Shown here one piece after another: positions 1 to 9,048 of a stretch of 47,497 nt of DNA (its first letter is position 1; each line of letters opens with the position of its first letter). A program made the position numbers and the translations under genes. The notes beneath the pieces are model-generated. The model ran no database searches. It was not told where the DNA came from and saw nothing but the letters and a program-made list of their open reading frames with translations. Source of the stretch: Xanthobacter autotrophicus (GTDB lineage Bacteria; Pseudomonadota; Alphaproteobacteria; Rhizobiales; Xanthobacteraceae); contig NZ_JAIVFN010000021.1 in NCBI RefSeq assembly GCF_030015065.1, positions 1-47,497 of the forward strand, given 5' to 3'.

Positions 1-88
1 GCCGGTGGCGGCCGGGGCCTGAGTGTCGGAAGACCGATGCTATCGGTCAAACGGTCTTGCTGCTTACGGTCTGTTGGTTGAAGTCCGG

Positions 89-131
89 GGCGGGAACGGT
101 TCAGCTTGCAGCACGCTGAACCGTTCCCGCC
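89..131. repeat. 17-bp perfect stem-loop upstream of the nitroreductase gene
   Basis: The arms at 89-105 and 115-131 are exact reverse complements, separated by a 9-nt loop. The hairpin ends 19 nt before the nitroreductase start codon and does not cover its ribosome binding site (GGAGC near 142-146). No T-run follows on either side, so it is not a classical intrinsic terminator. It could be a leader structure, an operator, or the 3' end of an upstream transcript outside the window. Confidence 0.6.
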
Positions 132-150
132 TCCGCATCATGGAGCTTTC

Positions 151-1011
151 ATGTCTGCCACCTTGTCAGAGGTCCGCCCCGCGCCGGCCCCGTCCGCCGA
201 TGCCCGCGCTGTGCTGGAAGCCCGCTACGGCGCCGCCGAGGCGCCCGCGCACATCCTCCTCAATGACACCATCGCCGCGCTGCTCGCCCACCGCTCGGTG
301 CGCGCCTTCTCCGACCGCGCCCTGCCGGAGGGGCTGATCGAGACGCTGGCGGCGGCGGCCCAGTCGGCGCCGTCCTCCTCCAACCTCCAGACCTTCAGCG
401 TGGTGGCGGTGGAGAACCCCGCCACCAAGGCGCGCCTTGCCGAGGTGGCGGGCGGGCAGAAGCATGTGGTGGAAGCCCCCCTGGTGCTGGTCTGGCTCGC
501 CGACCTCTCCCGCCTCGAGGAGATCGGCCGCCGCGCCGGGGCACCCACCGATGCCCTGTCCTTCCTCGAAACCCTGTTCGTGGGCATCATTGATGCCGCG
601 CTGGCGGCGCAGAACGCGCTGGTGGCGCTGGAATCCCTCGGGCTGGGCGGAGTCTATCTCGGCGCCCTGCGCAACCGGCCGGAGGTGGTGGCCGAGCTTC
701 TGGGCCTGCCGCCCAACGTGGTCGGTGTGTTCGGCCTCGCCATCGGCTATCCCGACCCGGAGCGCACGGCGGATGTGAAGCCGCGCATGGCCCAGCGCCT
801 TGTGCTGCACCGCGAGCGCTACGACGCCAGCCTGCCCCAGGCGGCGCTGGACCATTACGAGGAGGCGATGAAGGCGTTCCAGCGGGGCCAGAATCTGCCC
901 GAGGTGGGCTGGACCAGCGCCGCCCTCGCCCGCGTGCGCGGGGCTGAGTCCCTGAGCGGGCGCGATCGGATTCCCGAGGTCCTCAAGGCGCTCGGCTTCG
1001 GCCTGCGCTGA
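151..1011 (+). CDS. Nitroreductase family FMN oxidoreductase (NfsA/FRP-like)
   Basis: The protein has 286 residues and looks like an NADPH-dependent flavin/nitro oxidoreductase. The FMN-phosphate contact typical of the family is HRSVRAFSD near residues 47-55. SAPSSSNLQ near 73-81 and the glycine-rich LGLGGVYLGALRN near 163-175 are the other family signatures. The ATG at 151 is preferred over an in-frame codon at 106 because GGAGC sits 5 nt upstream and the family begins close to the FMN motif. It probably reduces quinones or nitro compounds with NAD(P)H in the cytoplasm, but the true substrate cannot be read from sequence. It is convergent with the LysR gene that follows, with 17 nt between stops, and is not in the ben/cat operon. 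Confidence 0.85.
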   Translation: MSATLSEVRPAPAPSADARAVLEARYGAAEAPAHILLNDTIAALLAHRSVRAFSDRALPEGLIETLAAAAQSAPSSSNLQTFSVVAVENPATKARLAEVAGGQKHVVEAPLVLVWLADLSRLEEIGRRAGAPTDALSFLETLFVGIIDAALAAQNALVALESLGLGGVYLGALRNRPEVVAELLGLPPNVVGVFGLAIGYPDPERTADVKPRMAQRLVLHRERYDASLPQAALDHYEEAMKAFQRGQNLPEVGWTSAALARVRGAESLSGRDRIPEVLKALGFGLR

Positions 1012-1028
1012 AGGCGGGCCGGCCCCAC

Positions 1029-1961
1029 TCACGGCGGCAAAAGCCGGTTCTCCGACAGCTGGAGCCAGTCGGGGCGGTCGGCATACATCTCGCGGATCAG
1101 CTGCTTGATGGCCTCGATGCGCCCCGACGCGTCATTGGCGCGATAGCTCATGATGATGGGAGAGACCAGCTTCGGGTCGTCGAAATGGCGATAGGCCACG
1201 TCGTAGCTGCGCAGCCTTTGGGCGGCGGCGGGCACGATGGTGACGCCGTCGTCCGCCGCCACCAGGCCCAGCGCCATCTGCAGCTCCCGCACCTCGCGGA
1301 TGGCGCGCGGGCGCACGTTGCGGTCGCCCAGCAGCACCAGCACCTCGTCGGCGAAGCTCGGGCGCGGCTCGGAGGGGTAGAGGACGAGCATCTCGTCCTC
1401 GAGCGTCGAGAGCGGCAGCGGGCCCTTCTGTGCAAGCTTGGGATGATCGAGGGGCAGCGCCAGCACCAGGCGTTCCTCGCGCAGGGTGATCCGCTCGATG
1501 GCCGGATCGGTGACGCGGACACGTCCGAAGCCCAGGTCGATGCGCCCCTCCTTCAGGGCGGCCACCTGCTGGGTGGAACTCATCTCCTTCAGCTCGATCT
1601 CCATGTCCGGCCACAGCCGCCGCATGCGCCGGGTAAGGTCCGGCATGCCGCCATAGAGGGTGGAGGCCACGCACCCCACCACGAACAGGCTGCGGCCGGA
1701 ACGGCCGAGCTGGCGCGTGGTGTTGCGGATCTGGTCCATGCGGCCGATCATCTGCAACGCCTGCTCGTAGAAGAAGCGCCCCGCCTCGGTGAGCTTCAGC
1801 GGCCGCTCCGAGCGGTCGATCAGCTGCACCCCCAGCTCGTCCTCCAGCCCCTGGATCTGCCGGCTCAAGGGCGGCTGGGCGATGTTGAGCCGCTCCGCCG
1901 CGCGGGTGAAATTGCGCTCCTGCGCCACGGCCACGAAATAGCGGAGCTGGCGGACGTCCAT
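1029..1961 (-). CDS. catR: LysR-type regulator of the catechol/benzoate genes (CatM/BenM/CatR type)
   Basis: This 310-residue LysR regulator starts MDVRQLRYFVAVAQERNFT. A winged helix-turn-helix fills residues 1-60, with the AQPPLSRQIQGLEDELG recognition segment typical of CatM/BenM/CatR. A two-lobed effector domain (about 90-295) follows. Known relatives activate catechol or benzoate genes in response to cis,cis-muconate. The reading frame stays open far upstream, but the ATG at 1961 has GAGGG 5 nt before it and starts the protein exactly at the LysR domain. The gene is divergent from catB, and a perfect ATAC-N7-GTAT operator begins one base upstream of its start codon. Autorepression by blocking its own translation-initiation region is therefore likely. 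That mechanism is inference. Confidence 0.88.
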   Translation of the reverse strand: MDVRQLRYFVAVAQERNFTRAAERLNIAQPPLSRQIQGLEDELGVQLIDRSERPLKLTEAGRFFYEQALQMIGRMDQIRNTTRQLGRSGRSLFVVGCVASTLYGGMPDLTRRMRRLWPDMEIELKEMSSTQQVAALKEGRIDLGFGRVRVTDPAIERITLREERLVLALPLDHPKLAQKGPLPLSTLEDEMLVLYPSEPRPSFADEVLVLLGDRNVRPRAIREVRELQMALGLVAADDGVTIVPAAAQRLRSYDVAYRHFDDPKLVSPIIMSYRANDASGRIEAIKQLIREMYADRPDWLQLSENRLLPP

Positions 1962-1962
1962 G

Positions 1963-1980
1963 ATACCCTCGAAGTATAAT
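1963..1980. promoter_or_regulatory. CatM/BenM-type operator ATAC-N7-GTAT with overlapping TATAAT
   Basis: ATAC (1963-1966) and GTAT (1974-1977) are separated by 7 nt, exactly the ATAC-N7-GTAT pattern described for CatM/BenM binding. A perfect TATAAT at 1975-1980 overlaps the right half and lies 47 nt before the catB start, so it could be the catB -10 element. No good -35 is visible, which fits an activator-dependent promoter. On the other strand the site covers the catR ribosome binding region. Confidence 0.7.
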
Positions 1981-2027
1981 AGTTGACCAACTCGGTTTTG
2001 GATCTGCGCCGTCGCGCGCCGTAGAAA

Positions 2028-3218
2028 ATGGGCATGACGATCCATGCCCCCCTGTCCAGACAAGCCCCGACGATCGAGCGAGTCGAGACATTTCTCGTCG
2101 ATCTGCCAACGATCCGGCCCCATAAACTGTCGGTGGCGACCATGGAGGGGCAGACCCTGATGCTGGTCCGCCTCCACATGTCCGACGGCATCGTGGGGGT
2201 GGGCGAGGGCACCACCATCGCCGGCCTGGCCTACGGCCCGGAAAGCCCTGAAGGTATGAAATTGACGATCGACGCCTATATGGCGCCGGTCCTGCTCGCC
2301 GCCGATCCCACGCGGATCCAGGCCACCATGGCCGCCATCGGCCAGGTGGTGAAGGGCAACAACTTCGCCAAGTCGGCGGTGGAGACCGCCCTGTTCGACG
2401 CCCAGGGCAAGAGGAGCGGCCTGCCCCTTTCCGAGCTCTTGGGCGGGCGGGTGCGCGAGCGCCTGCCGGTGGCCTGGACGCTGGCCTCCGGCGACACCGC
2501 CCGCGACATCGCCGAGGCCGAGGAGATGCTGGCGCGCCGCCGCCACCGCATCTTCAAGCTGAAGATCGGCCGCCACGAGGTGCGCGCGGACGTGGACCAC
2601 GTGGCCGCCATCAAGGCGGCGCTGGGCGAGCGCGCCAGCGTGCGCGTGGACGTGAACATGGCCTGGAGCGAGAGCGAGGCGGCCTATGGCCTCAAGGCCC
2701 TCGCCGACGCCGGCTGCGATCTGGTGGAGCAGCCGGTGGCTTCCGCCGCCGCCCTCGCCCGGCTCACGGCGCGGGGCCTCGTGCCGGTGATGGCGGACGA
2801 GATCCTGCAAGGTCCCGCCAGCGCGTTCGAGCTGGCCCGCATGCGCGCCGCCGATGTGTTCGCGGTGAAGATCGAGCAGTCGGGCGGCCTCATCGCCGCC
2901 GCGGGCGTGGGCGCCATCGCCGATGCGGCGGGCATCGAGCTTTATGGCGGCACCATGCTGGAGGGCGCAGTGTCCACCATCGCCGCCGCCCACCTGTTTT
3001 CCGCCTTCCCCCGCCTCGGCTTCGGCACCGAACTGTTCGGCCCGCTCCTCATCACCGAGGAGATCCTGACCGAGCCCCTCGACTACAGCGACTTCTCGCT
3101 GGCGGTGCCCAGGGGGCCGGGCCTCGGCATCACGCTGGACGAGGAGCGCATCGCCCGCTTCCGCCGCGACGGGGCGCGCCGGACCCTTGTGCTCGCCGCA
3201 ACGAAGACCGGGAGCTGA
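2028..3218 (+). CDS. catB: Muconate cycloisomerase
   Basis: CatB cyclises cis,cis-muconate to muconolactone, the second step of catechol ortho cleavage. The 396-residue protein is an enolase-superfamily member of the usual length. The catalytic KxK is at K177/K179 (IFKLKIG). Metal ligands are D208 in VDVN, E234 in VEQP and D257 in ADE, and K281 is the opposite general base. The first ATG (2028) is used here; a second in-frame ATG at 2034 gives MTIHAPLS and is equally possible because neither has a strong Shine-Dalgarno sequence. It is divergent from catR and is the first gene of the plus-strand cat/ben array. A chloromuconate cycloisomerase is an alternative, but the neighbouring benzoate genes favour muconate. 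Confidence 0.93.
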   Translation: MGMTIHAPLSRQAPTIERVETFLVDLPTIRPHKLSVATMEGQTLMLVRLHMSDGIVGVGEGTTIAGLAYGPESPEGMKLTIDAYMAPVLLAADPTRIQATMAAIGQVVKGNNFAKSAVETALFDAQGKRSGLPLSELLGGRVRERLPVAWTLASGDTARDIAEAEEMLARRRHRIFKLKIGRHEVRADVDHVAAIKAALGERASVRVDVNMAWSESEAAYGLKALADAGCDLVEQPVASAAALARLTARGLVPVMADEILQGPASAFELARMRAADVFAVKIEQSGGLIAAAGVGAIADAAGIELYGGTMLEGAVSTIAAAHLFSAFPRLGFGTELFGPLLITEEILTEPLDYSDFSLAVPRGPGLGITLDEERIARFRRDGARRTLVLAATKTGS

Positions 3219-3235
3219 GCCATGGGCCGCTTCCT

Positions 3236-3351
3236 TAGAGCGCGATCCGAGCAAATTGAATCAATTTGCTCGGTGAATCGCCCTCTCAATTCAAGAAAGA
3301 GAACGCGTTGTCCGATCAGCTTGCGATGCAAGCAGATCGGCGCGTGCTCTA
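3236..3351. repeat. 116-bp palindromic intergenic repeat unit between catB and catA
   Basis: The unit is bounded by inverted hexamers, TAGAGC at 3236-3241 and GCTCTA at 3346-3351. Inside is a perfect 13-bp inverted repeat with a single central base (3247-3273). A second hairpin is built from CCGATC...GATCGG around 3312-3340, with the inner stem GCTTGC-GAT-GCAAGC. Positions 3279-3350 match 27218-27289 with about 60 of 72 bases identical and no gaps, so this is one copy of a dispersed repeat. It separates catB from catA within one transcription direction. Confidence 0.75.
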
Positions 3352-3435
3352 GACCCCCTGCCTGCCCACCCGCCGGCCCGCACGCGCGGGATCGCCAGAT
3401 CTGACCCAATCCCGAAGAAAATCAGGAGGAAACCC

Positions 3436-4362
3436 ATGAGCAAGACCATCATGAGCCCGGCCCTCATCGACCAGCTCGCCGACCGTGCGGCCGGGCTCGA
3501 CGTGGCCGGCGGAAACGCCCGGCTGAAGGAAATCGTGCGCCGCCTCACCCGCGACCTCATGGTCGCCATCGACGATCTCGACATCTCCATGGACGAGTTC
3601 TGGGCGGGGGTCGCCTATGTCTCCGCCGCCGGCCAGTCCAACGAGCTGGGCCTTATCGTGCCCGGCATCGCGGTGGAGCACTATCTCGACCTGCGCCTCG
3701 ACGAGGCCGAGCGCCTCGCCGGCCTTGCCAGCGGCACCCAGCGCACCATCGAGGGGCCGCTCTATGTGGCCGGCGCCCCGCTCTCCAAAGGCACCGCGCG
3801 CCTCGACGACGGCTCGGACGATGGCGAGGTGCTGTTCGTGCAGGGCCGCGTCACCGGCATCGACGGCAAGCCGGTGGAAGGCGCCATCGTGGACGTGTGG
3901 CACGCGAACACCATGGGCAACTATTCCCACTTCGATCCCACCCAGCCGGCCTTCAACCTGCGCCGCCGCATCGAGACCCTGGCGGACGGCACCTACAGCT
4001 TCCGCACCATCATGCCCGCGGGCTATGGCTGCCCGCCCGGCTCGGCGAGCCGCCAGCTGATGGAAGGCCTCGGCCGCCATGCGGAGCGCCCGGCGCACGT
4101 GCATTTCTTCGTCACCGCGCCCGGCTATCGCAAGCTCACCACCCAGATCAACATCGAGGGTGACCAGTATCTGCACACCGACTTCGCCTTCGGCACCCGC
4201 GAGGGGCTGATCCCGGCGGTGCGGCGGGTGTCGGATGCCGCCGAGATCCATGCGCGCGGGCTGAACAAGCCGTTCGCCACCATCGACTTCGACTTCTCCA
4301 TCGCCCCCGAGGCCCAGGGCGTCGTCGGCACCGAAGTGAGCCGCCCCCGCGCCGCCGCCTGA
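3436..4362 (+). CDS. catA: Catechol 1,2-dioxygenase
   Basis: CatA is the non-haem Fe(III) intradiol dioxygenase that opens catechol to cis,cis-muconate. The protein has 308 residues, normal for the family. An N-terminal helical dimerisation/lipid-binding region (about 1-105) precedes the beta-sandwich catalytic domain. The four iron ligands can be placed as Y163 (MGNYSHFD), Y197 (PAGYGCP), H221 and H223 (RPAHVHFF). A strong AGGAGGA lies at 3424-3430 just before the ATG. It is codirectional with catB and benA. A hydroxyquinol or chlorocatechol dioxygenase is possible, but the adjacent benABC favour catechol. Confidence 0.93.
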   Translation: MSKTIMSPALIDQLADRAAGLDVAGGNARLKEIVRRLTRDLMVAIDDLDISMDEFWAGVAYVSAAGQSNELGLIVPGIAVEHYLDLRLDEAERLAGLASGTQRTIEGPLYVAGAPLSKGTARLDDGSDDGEVLFVQGRVTGIDGKPVEGAIVDVWHANTMGNYSHFDPTQPAFNLRRRIETLADGTYSFRTIMPAGYGCPPGSASRQLMEGLGRHAERPAHVHFFVTAPGYRKLTTQINIEGDQYLHTDFAFGTREGLIPAVRRVSDAAEIHARGLNKPFATIDFDFSIAPEAQGVVGTEVSRPRAAA

Positions 4363-4404
4363 GGCGCGGATCGTTCAGACCATCCATCGCAACGAATCCC
4401 GCAA

Positions 4405-4431
4405 GGCCCGCCGCGTGGAAGACGGCGGGCC
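4405..4431. repeat. 9-bp inverted repeat between catA and benA
   Basis: GGCCCGCCG (4405-4413) and CGGCGGGCC (4423-4431) are perfect reverse complements around a 9-nt loop, just ahead of the benA ribosome binding site. No T-run follows. It may be an RNA-stability or processing element. Confidence 0.4.
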
Positions 4432-4453
4432 GGTCCGGGAGGGAGAGAACGCC

Positions 4454-5842
4454 ATGAACGCCCATGCCCCGGTCCCCGACAGTGCCGCGCTCGCCGCCCG
4501 CCTCGAAGGCGCGGTGGTGGAAGATCCGGCCAAGGGCCTCTATCGCTGCCGCCGCGACATCTTCACCGACCCCGACCTGTTCGAGCTGGAGATGACGCAC
4601 ATCTTCGAGGGCAACTGGATTTACCTCGCCCACGAGAGCCAGATCCCCAATCCGAACGACTATTTCACCACCTTCATCGGCCGCCAGCCCATCGTCATCA
4701 CCCGCGACCGCAAGGGCGAATTGCACGCTTTGGTCAACGCCTGCTCCCATCGCGGGGCCATGCTGTGCCGGCACAAGCGCGGCAACAAGGCGACCTATAC
4801 CTGCCCGTTCCACGGCTGGACCTTCTCCAACACCGGCAAGCTCCTGAAGACCAAGGAGCCGGACGGCGCGGGCTATCCCGAGGGCTTCAACACCGAGGGC
4901 TCCCACGACCTCACCAAGGTGGCGCGGTTCGAGAATTATCGCGGCTTCCTGTTCGGCTCGCTGAAGGAGGACGTGTTGCCCCTGACGGAGCATCTGGGCG
5001 AGGCGGCCAAGATCATCGACATGATCGTGGACCAGTCGCCGGAGGGCCTGGAGGTGCTGCGCGGCAACTCCACCTATGTCTATGACGGCAACTGGAAGGT
5101 GCAGGCCGAGAACGGCGCCGACGGCTATCACGTCACCTCCGTGCACTGGAACTATGCGGCCACCGTGAACCAGCGCAAGGCGGCCGCCGCCGCCGCGGCG
5201 GGCAAGGACGATGTGCGCGCCATGGATGCGGGCAGCTGGGCCAAGCAGGGCGGTGGCTTCTACTCCTTCGAGCATGGCCACCTGCTGCTGTGGACCCGCT
5301 GGGCCAACCCCGAGGACCGGCCGCTCTACGAGCGCCGCGCGGAACTCGCGGAGACGTTCGGCGACGCCATGGCCGACTGGATGATCAGCCGCTCGCGCAA
5401 TCTGTGCCTCTACCCCAACGTCTATCTGATGGACCAGTTCTCCTCGCAGATCCGGGTATTCCGCCCCATCAGCGTGGATAAGACCGAGGTCACCATCTAC
5501 TGCATCGCCCCCAGGGGCGAGAGCGCCGAGGCGCGGGCCCGCCGCATCCGCCAGTATGAAGACTTCTTCAACGCCTCCGGCATGGCGACGCCCGACGACC
5601 TGGAGGAATTCCGCTCCTGCCAGATGGGCTTCATGGCCACCTCCGCGCCGTGGAACGACCTGTCGCGCGGCGCCGCCCACTGGATCGAGGGGGCGGACGA
5701 AGGCGCCGCCGCCATCGGCCTGAAGCCCCTGCTCTCCGGTGCCAAGACCGAGGACGAGGGCCTGTTCGTGGTCCAGCACCGCTACTGGAAGGACACGCTG
5801 GCCCGCGCCGTCGCCGCCGCGGATGCCGCCGAGGCACCCTGA
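4454..5842 (+). CDS. benA: Benzoate 1,2-dioxygenase, large (alpha) subunit
   Basis: BenA is the catalytic subunit of the ring-hydroxylating oxygenase that turns benzoate into the cis-1,2-dihydrodiol carboxylate. The protein has 462 residues. The Rieske [2Fe-2S] motif is C97-x-H99 with C117-xx-H120 (CSHRGAMLC...CPFHGW). The mononuclear iron site is marked by D223, H226 and H231 ([12 protein letters not shown]), with D223 the usual electron-bridging residue. The ATG at 4454 follows a GGGAGGGAGAG Shine-Dalgarno region and is preferred over an upstream in-frame start. It lies directly before benB and benC. A toluate-type oxygenase (XylX) is the close alternative; substrate range cannot be fixed from sequence. 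Confidence 0.93.
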   Translation: MNAHAPVPDSAALAARLEGAVVEDPAKGLYRCRRDIFTDPDLFELEMTHIFEGNWIYLAHESQIPNPNDYFTTFIGRQPIVITRDRKGELHALVNACSHRGAMLCRHKRGNKATYTCPFHGWTFSNTGKLLKTKEPDGAGYPEGFNTEGSHDLTKVARFENYRGFLFGSLKEDVLPLTEHLGEAAKIIDMIVDQSPEGLEVLRGNSTYVYDGNWKVQAENGADGYHVTSVHWNYAATVNQRKAAAAAAAGKDDVRAMDAGSWAKQGGGFYSFEHGHLLLWTRWANPEDRPLYERRAELAETFGDAMADWMISRSRNLCLYPNVYLMDQFSSQIRVFRPISVDKTEVTIYCIAPRGESAEARARRIRQYEDFFNASGMATPDDLEEFRSCQMGFMATSAPWNDLSRGAAHWIEGADEGAAAIGLKPLLSGAKTEDEGLFVVQHRYWKDTLARAVAAADAAEAP

Positions 5843-5902
5843 CAGGCCAATGACTTAACCAGAGACGGCGCGCTTCCAGGAGCCGCCGTCCGGGAGGAAC
5901 AA

Positions 5903-6394
5903 ATGAACGTGACCCACGAGGCCGTGGCGGCCTTCCTGTATCGCGAAGCCCGCCTGCTCGACGACAAGGACTGGGAGGGCTGGCTCTCCCTCTACGCCCC
6001 CGAGGCCGTCTTCTGGATGCCCTCCTGGGACGACAATGACGAGCTGGTGGAAAACCCCCAGACCGAAATCTCGCTCATCTATTACGGGCAGAAGCAGGGG
6101 CTCGAGGACCGGGTGTTCCGCATCCGCACCGAGCGCTCGTCCGCCACCAGCCTGCCGGAGCCGCGCACCTCGCACAATCTCACGAACATCGAGATCCTGG
6201 AGGAGACCGGCGCCAGCGTGAGCGTGCGCTTCAACTGGTTCACCCTGAGCTTCCGCTACAAGACCACCGACACCTATTTCGGCTCGTCCTTCTACACGCT
6301 CGACACCACGGGGAACGACTTCAGGATCACCAACAAAAAGGTGGTCCTGAAGAACGATTACATCCACCAGGTGGTCGATATCTACCACATCTGA
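5903..6394 (+). CDS. benB: Benzoate 1,2-dioxygenase, small (beta) subunit
   Basis: BenB is the structural subunit that joins BenA in the alpha3-beta3 hexamer of two-component benzoate/toluate dioxygenases. The 163-residue protein has the cystatin/NTF2-like fold expected of this family. It shows family features such as the YREARLLDDKDWEGWLSLY opening and the VVLKNDYIHQVVDIYHI end. A GGGAGGA Shine-Dalgarno sequence lies just upstream of the ATG. It sits 60 nt after benA and 13 nt before benC, as expected for a co-translated oxygenase operon. Confidence 0.93.
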   Translation: MNVTHEAVAAFLYREARLLDDKDWEGWLSLYAPEAVFWMPSWDDNDELVENPQTEISLIYYGQKQGLEDRVFRIRTERSSATSLPEPRTSHNLTNIEILEETGASVSVRFNWFTLSFRYKTTDTYFGSSFYTLDTTGNDFRITNKKVVLKNDYIHQVVDIYHI

Positions 6395-6407
6395 GCGGGA
6401 GGCGGCG

Positions 6408-7430
6408 GTGAGCCACAAGATCGCGCTGAGCTTCGAGGACGGGGTCACCCGCTTCATCACCTGCGGCACCGGGGAAACGGTGGCGGACGCCGCCTATCGC
6501 TCCGGCATCAACGTGCCGTTCGACTGCCGCGACGGTGCCTGCGGCACCTGCAAAAGCCATTGCGAAAGCGGTGCCTACGACAAGGGCGACTACATCGAGG
6601 ACGCCCTCACCGAGGACGAGGCAGCGGAGGGCTACGTGCTCACCTGCCAGATGCGGCCGAAGAGCGATTGCGTGGTGAAGATCGCCGCCACCTCCGCCCT
6701 GTGCAAGGCGGGCGCCTCCCCCTTCTCCGCGCGCCTGTCCCGGCTGGAGCGGCTTTCGCCCACCACGCTTTCCTTCGCGCTGAAGATCGAGGCGGGGGGT
6801 GAATTGTCCTTCCTGCCGGGGCAATATGCCAATCTCGCCCTGCCCGGCACGCGGGAGGTGCGCGCCTATTCCTTCTCCAGCCTGCCGCGGGATGGCGAGG
6901 TGGAGTTCCTGGTGCGCAACATTCCCGGCGGGCGCATGTCGTCCTTTCTCGCCGAGCGGGCAAAGGTGGGCGACGCGCTGAGCTTCACCGCGCCCATGGG
7001 GTCCTTCTATCTGCGGCCGGTGACGCGGCCGCTGCTGTTCCTGGCCGGCGGCACCGGGCTCGCGCCCTTCCTCGCCATGCTGGACCTCTTGGCGCGCGAC
7101 GGCCTGAGCGTGCCCGCGCACCTCGTCTATGGCGTCACCTCAGACGCCGACCTGGTGCTGGTGGACCGGCTGGAGGCGTTCGCCGCGCGCCTTGAGGGCT
7201 TCACCTTCGCCACCGTCGTCGCCGATGCGGCAAGCGCCCATCCGCGCAAGGGCTATGTGACCCATCACCTTGCGCCCGAGCACCTCAACGGCGGCAATGT
7301 GGATGCCTATCTGTGCGGCCCGCCGGCCATGGTGGATGCGGTGCGGCACCATTTCCAGGCTGCGGGGGTGACCCCGGCCGCGTTCCACTACGAGAAATTC
7401 TCCCCCGGCGCCGAGGCCAAGGCCGCCTGA
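6408..7430 (+). CDS. benC: Benzoate 1,2-dioxygenase electron-transfer reductase
   Basis: BenC carries electrons from NADH through FAD and a plant-type [2Fe-2S] centre to the Rieske cluster of BenA. The 340-residue chain begins with the ferredoxin domain, whose cluster cysteines are C40, C45, C48 and C80 (FDCRDGACGTCKS and LTCQMRP). A ferredoxin-reductase FAD domain follows (RAYSFSS near residue 150), and then an NAD-binding domain with AGGTGLAPF and a late YLCGPPAMV. The start is GTG with GGGAGG just upstream. It follows benB by 13 nt. Confidence 0.92.
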   Translation: MSHKIALSFEDGVTRFITCGTGETVADAAYRSGINVPFDCRDGACGTCKSHCESGAYDKGDYIEDALTEDEAAEGYVLTCQMRPKSDCVVKIAATSALCKAGASPFSARLSRLERLSPTTLSFALKIEAGGELSFLPGQYANLALPGTREVRAYSFSSLPRDGEVEFLVRNIPGGRMSSFLAERAKVGDALSFTAPMGSFYLRPVTRPLLFLAGGTGLAPFLAMLDLLARDGLSVPAHLVYGVTSDADLVLVDRLEAFAARLEGFTFATVVADAASAHPRKGYVTHHLAPEHLNGGNVDAYLCGPPAMVDAVRHHFQAAGVTPAAFHYEKFSPGAEAKAA

Positions 7431-7431
7431 G

Positions 7432-7489
7432 AGGCGCGGCCCGGCGGCGTCCGACTCCGAATGCATGGTCCAGACCCGGCGCCGCGCCT
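7432..7489. repeat. Inverted repeat between benC and benK
   Basis: AGGCGCGGC (7432-7440) and GCCGCGCCT (7481-7489) are perfect 9-bp reverse complements immediately after the benC stop. Flanking CCGG bases can lengthen the stem with a bulge. There is no T-run, so attenuation or mRNA 3'-end protection is more likely than full termination. Confidence 0.35.
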
Positions 7490-7594
7490 GCGGCACCGGG
7501 GCGGGCGCATGCGTGCCATTCGTACCGGCCGCACCGCGGTCCAAAAGCAACACGGCGAAGCCGGCAGCCCCTTGAAACCAGAGAGGAAACAGAC

Positions 7595-8989
7595 ATGTCT
7601 GCCCCGAGCCACCCCTCCCCAAGCCAAGCTGGCCCAACTCCGGCGGGTCCAAGGTCCGTCAACATCCAGCAGCTCATCGACCAGAGTCCGGTCTCGCGGT
7701 TCCAGCTGCTCATCATCGTGCTGTGCTTCATCATCGTCGCCGTGGACGGCTTCGACACGGCGGCGGCGGCCTTCATCGCGCCGGCCATCCGCGCCGAATG
7801 GCAGCTCACCCCGGCCATGCTCGGCCCCATGTTCGGCGCCGGCCTGTTCGGCCTCATGGTGGGGGCCCTCGTCATCGGCCCCTTCGCCGACCGGTTCGGG
7901 CGCAAGCCGCTGCTGATCTTCTCGGTGTTCTTCTTCGGCCTCGCCTCGCTGGGGGCGGCCTTCTCCCACTCCATCACCGAATTGACCTGGTGGCGGTTCG
8001 TCACCGGCCTCGGGCTCGGCGCCGCCATGCCCAGCGCCATCACGCTCACCTCGGAATACTGCCCCGAGCGCAAGCGTTCCTTCCTCGTCACCATCATGTT
8101 CTGCGGCTTTACTCTGGGCTCGGCCATGGGCGGCCTGCTCGCGGCGCAGCTGGTGGCGGAACACGGCTGGCGCTCGGTGCTGGTGGTGGGCGGCGTGGTG
8201 CCTCTCGTGGTGGCGGTGCTGCTGTGGGTGCTGTTGCCGGAATCCATCCGCTTCCTGGTGCTGAAGGATCCCCGCTCGCCCGCCGCCGCGCGCAACCTCG
8301 CCCGCATCGCCCCCGAGGCGAACCTCGCCGGCGCGGTGTTCGTGGGGCCCAAGAAGGCCAAGGGACTGCCGGTGCAGCAATTGTTCTCGCGCAACCTCGT
8401 GGGCGGCACGCTCTTGTTGTGGCTCGCCTTCTTCATGAGCCTGCTGGTCTATTATCTGCTCACCAACTGGCTGCCCACCTTCATCAACTCCGGCGGCGCC
8501 TCGATCCAGCAGGCGGCGCTGATCACCATGATGCTCCAGCTCGGCGGCACCCTCGGCGGCGTGGTGCTGGGCCTGTTCATGGACAAGGTGAACCCCCATA
8601 CGCTGCTCGCCAGCGCCTATGTGGGCGGGGGCCTGTGCGTCACGGCCATCGGCAATTCCACCGGGGTGCCGGGTCTGTTGCCGGTGGCGGTGTTCGGCGC
8701 CGGCTTCTGCATCGCCGGCTCGCAGATCGGCATCAACGCGCTGGCGGCGGCCTATTATCCCACCGCGAGCCGGGCCACCGGCGTCAGCTGGGCCAACGGC
8801 ATCGGCCGGTCCGGCTCGGTGGTGGGCTCCATGGTGGGCGGCCTGCTGCTGTCCTTCCACTGGGGTTTCGAGACCATCTTCGCCATCGCCGCGGCGCCCG
8901 CGCTGGTGGCGGGCCTCGCCATCTTCCTGAAGGGCCGGCTCCAGTCCGGGGGCGCGCTGGAAGCGGCGCCCGTGGCCCAGGAGGGCTGA
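7595..8989 (+). CDS. benK: Aromatic acid:H+ symporter, MFS (benzoate transporter)
   Basis: This 464-residue protein is a 12-helix major-facilitator transporter of the AAHS (aromatic acid:H+ symporter) family, like BenK and PcaK, and would import benzoate across the inner membrane. Helix 1 (LLIIVLCFIIVAVDGFDTA) carries the DGFD motif required in this family. The MFS loop signature DRFGRK follows helix 2. The ATG at 7595 follows AGAGGAAAC and begins a short cytoplasmic tail; the longer upstream open frame has no support. It lies between benC and the candidate benD, so benzoate is the likely substrate, though 4-hydroxybenzoate cannot be excluded. Confidence 0.88.
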   Translation: MSAPSHPSPSQAGPTPAGPRSVNIQQLIDQSPVSRFQLLIIVLCFIIVAVDGFDTAAAAFIAPAIRAEWQLTPAMLGPMFGAGLFGLMVGALVIGPFADRFGRKPLLIFSVFFFGLASLGAAFSHSITELTWWRFVTGLGLGAAMPSAITLTSEYCPERKRSFLVTIMFCGFTLGSAMGGLLAAQLVAEHGWRSVLVVGGVVPLVVAVLLWVLLPESIRFLVLKDPRSPAAARNLARIAPEANLAGAVFVGPKKAKGLPVQQLFSRNLVGGTLLLWLAFFMSLLVYYLLTNWLPTFINSGGASIQQAALITMMLQLGGTLGGVVLGLFMDKVNPHTLLASAYVGGGLCVTAIGNSTGVPGLLPVAVFGAGFCIAGSQIGINALAAAYYPTASRATGVSWANGIGRSGSVVGSMVGGLLLSFHWGFETIFAIAAAPALVAGLAIFLKGRLQSGGALEAAPVAQEG

Positions 8990-9012
8990 CCTCTCGATCC
9001 TCTCACGGTCGG

Positions 9013-9048
9013 CCGGGCGGCTACGCTCTCACGGGCGGGGCCGCCCGG
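9013..9048. repeat. 9-bp inverted repeat between benK and benD
   Basis: CCGGGCGGC (9013-9021) and GCCGCCCGG (9040-9048) are perfect reverse complements with an 18-nt loop, in the 135-nt gap after benK. No T-run follows. Confidence 0.35.

Noticed and set aside
1962-3254. Upstream extension of the LysR frame to 741 residues through catB
   Set aside because: The added part is antisense to catB, has no homology, and the ATG at 1961 has a good ribosome binding site.
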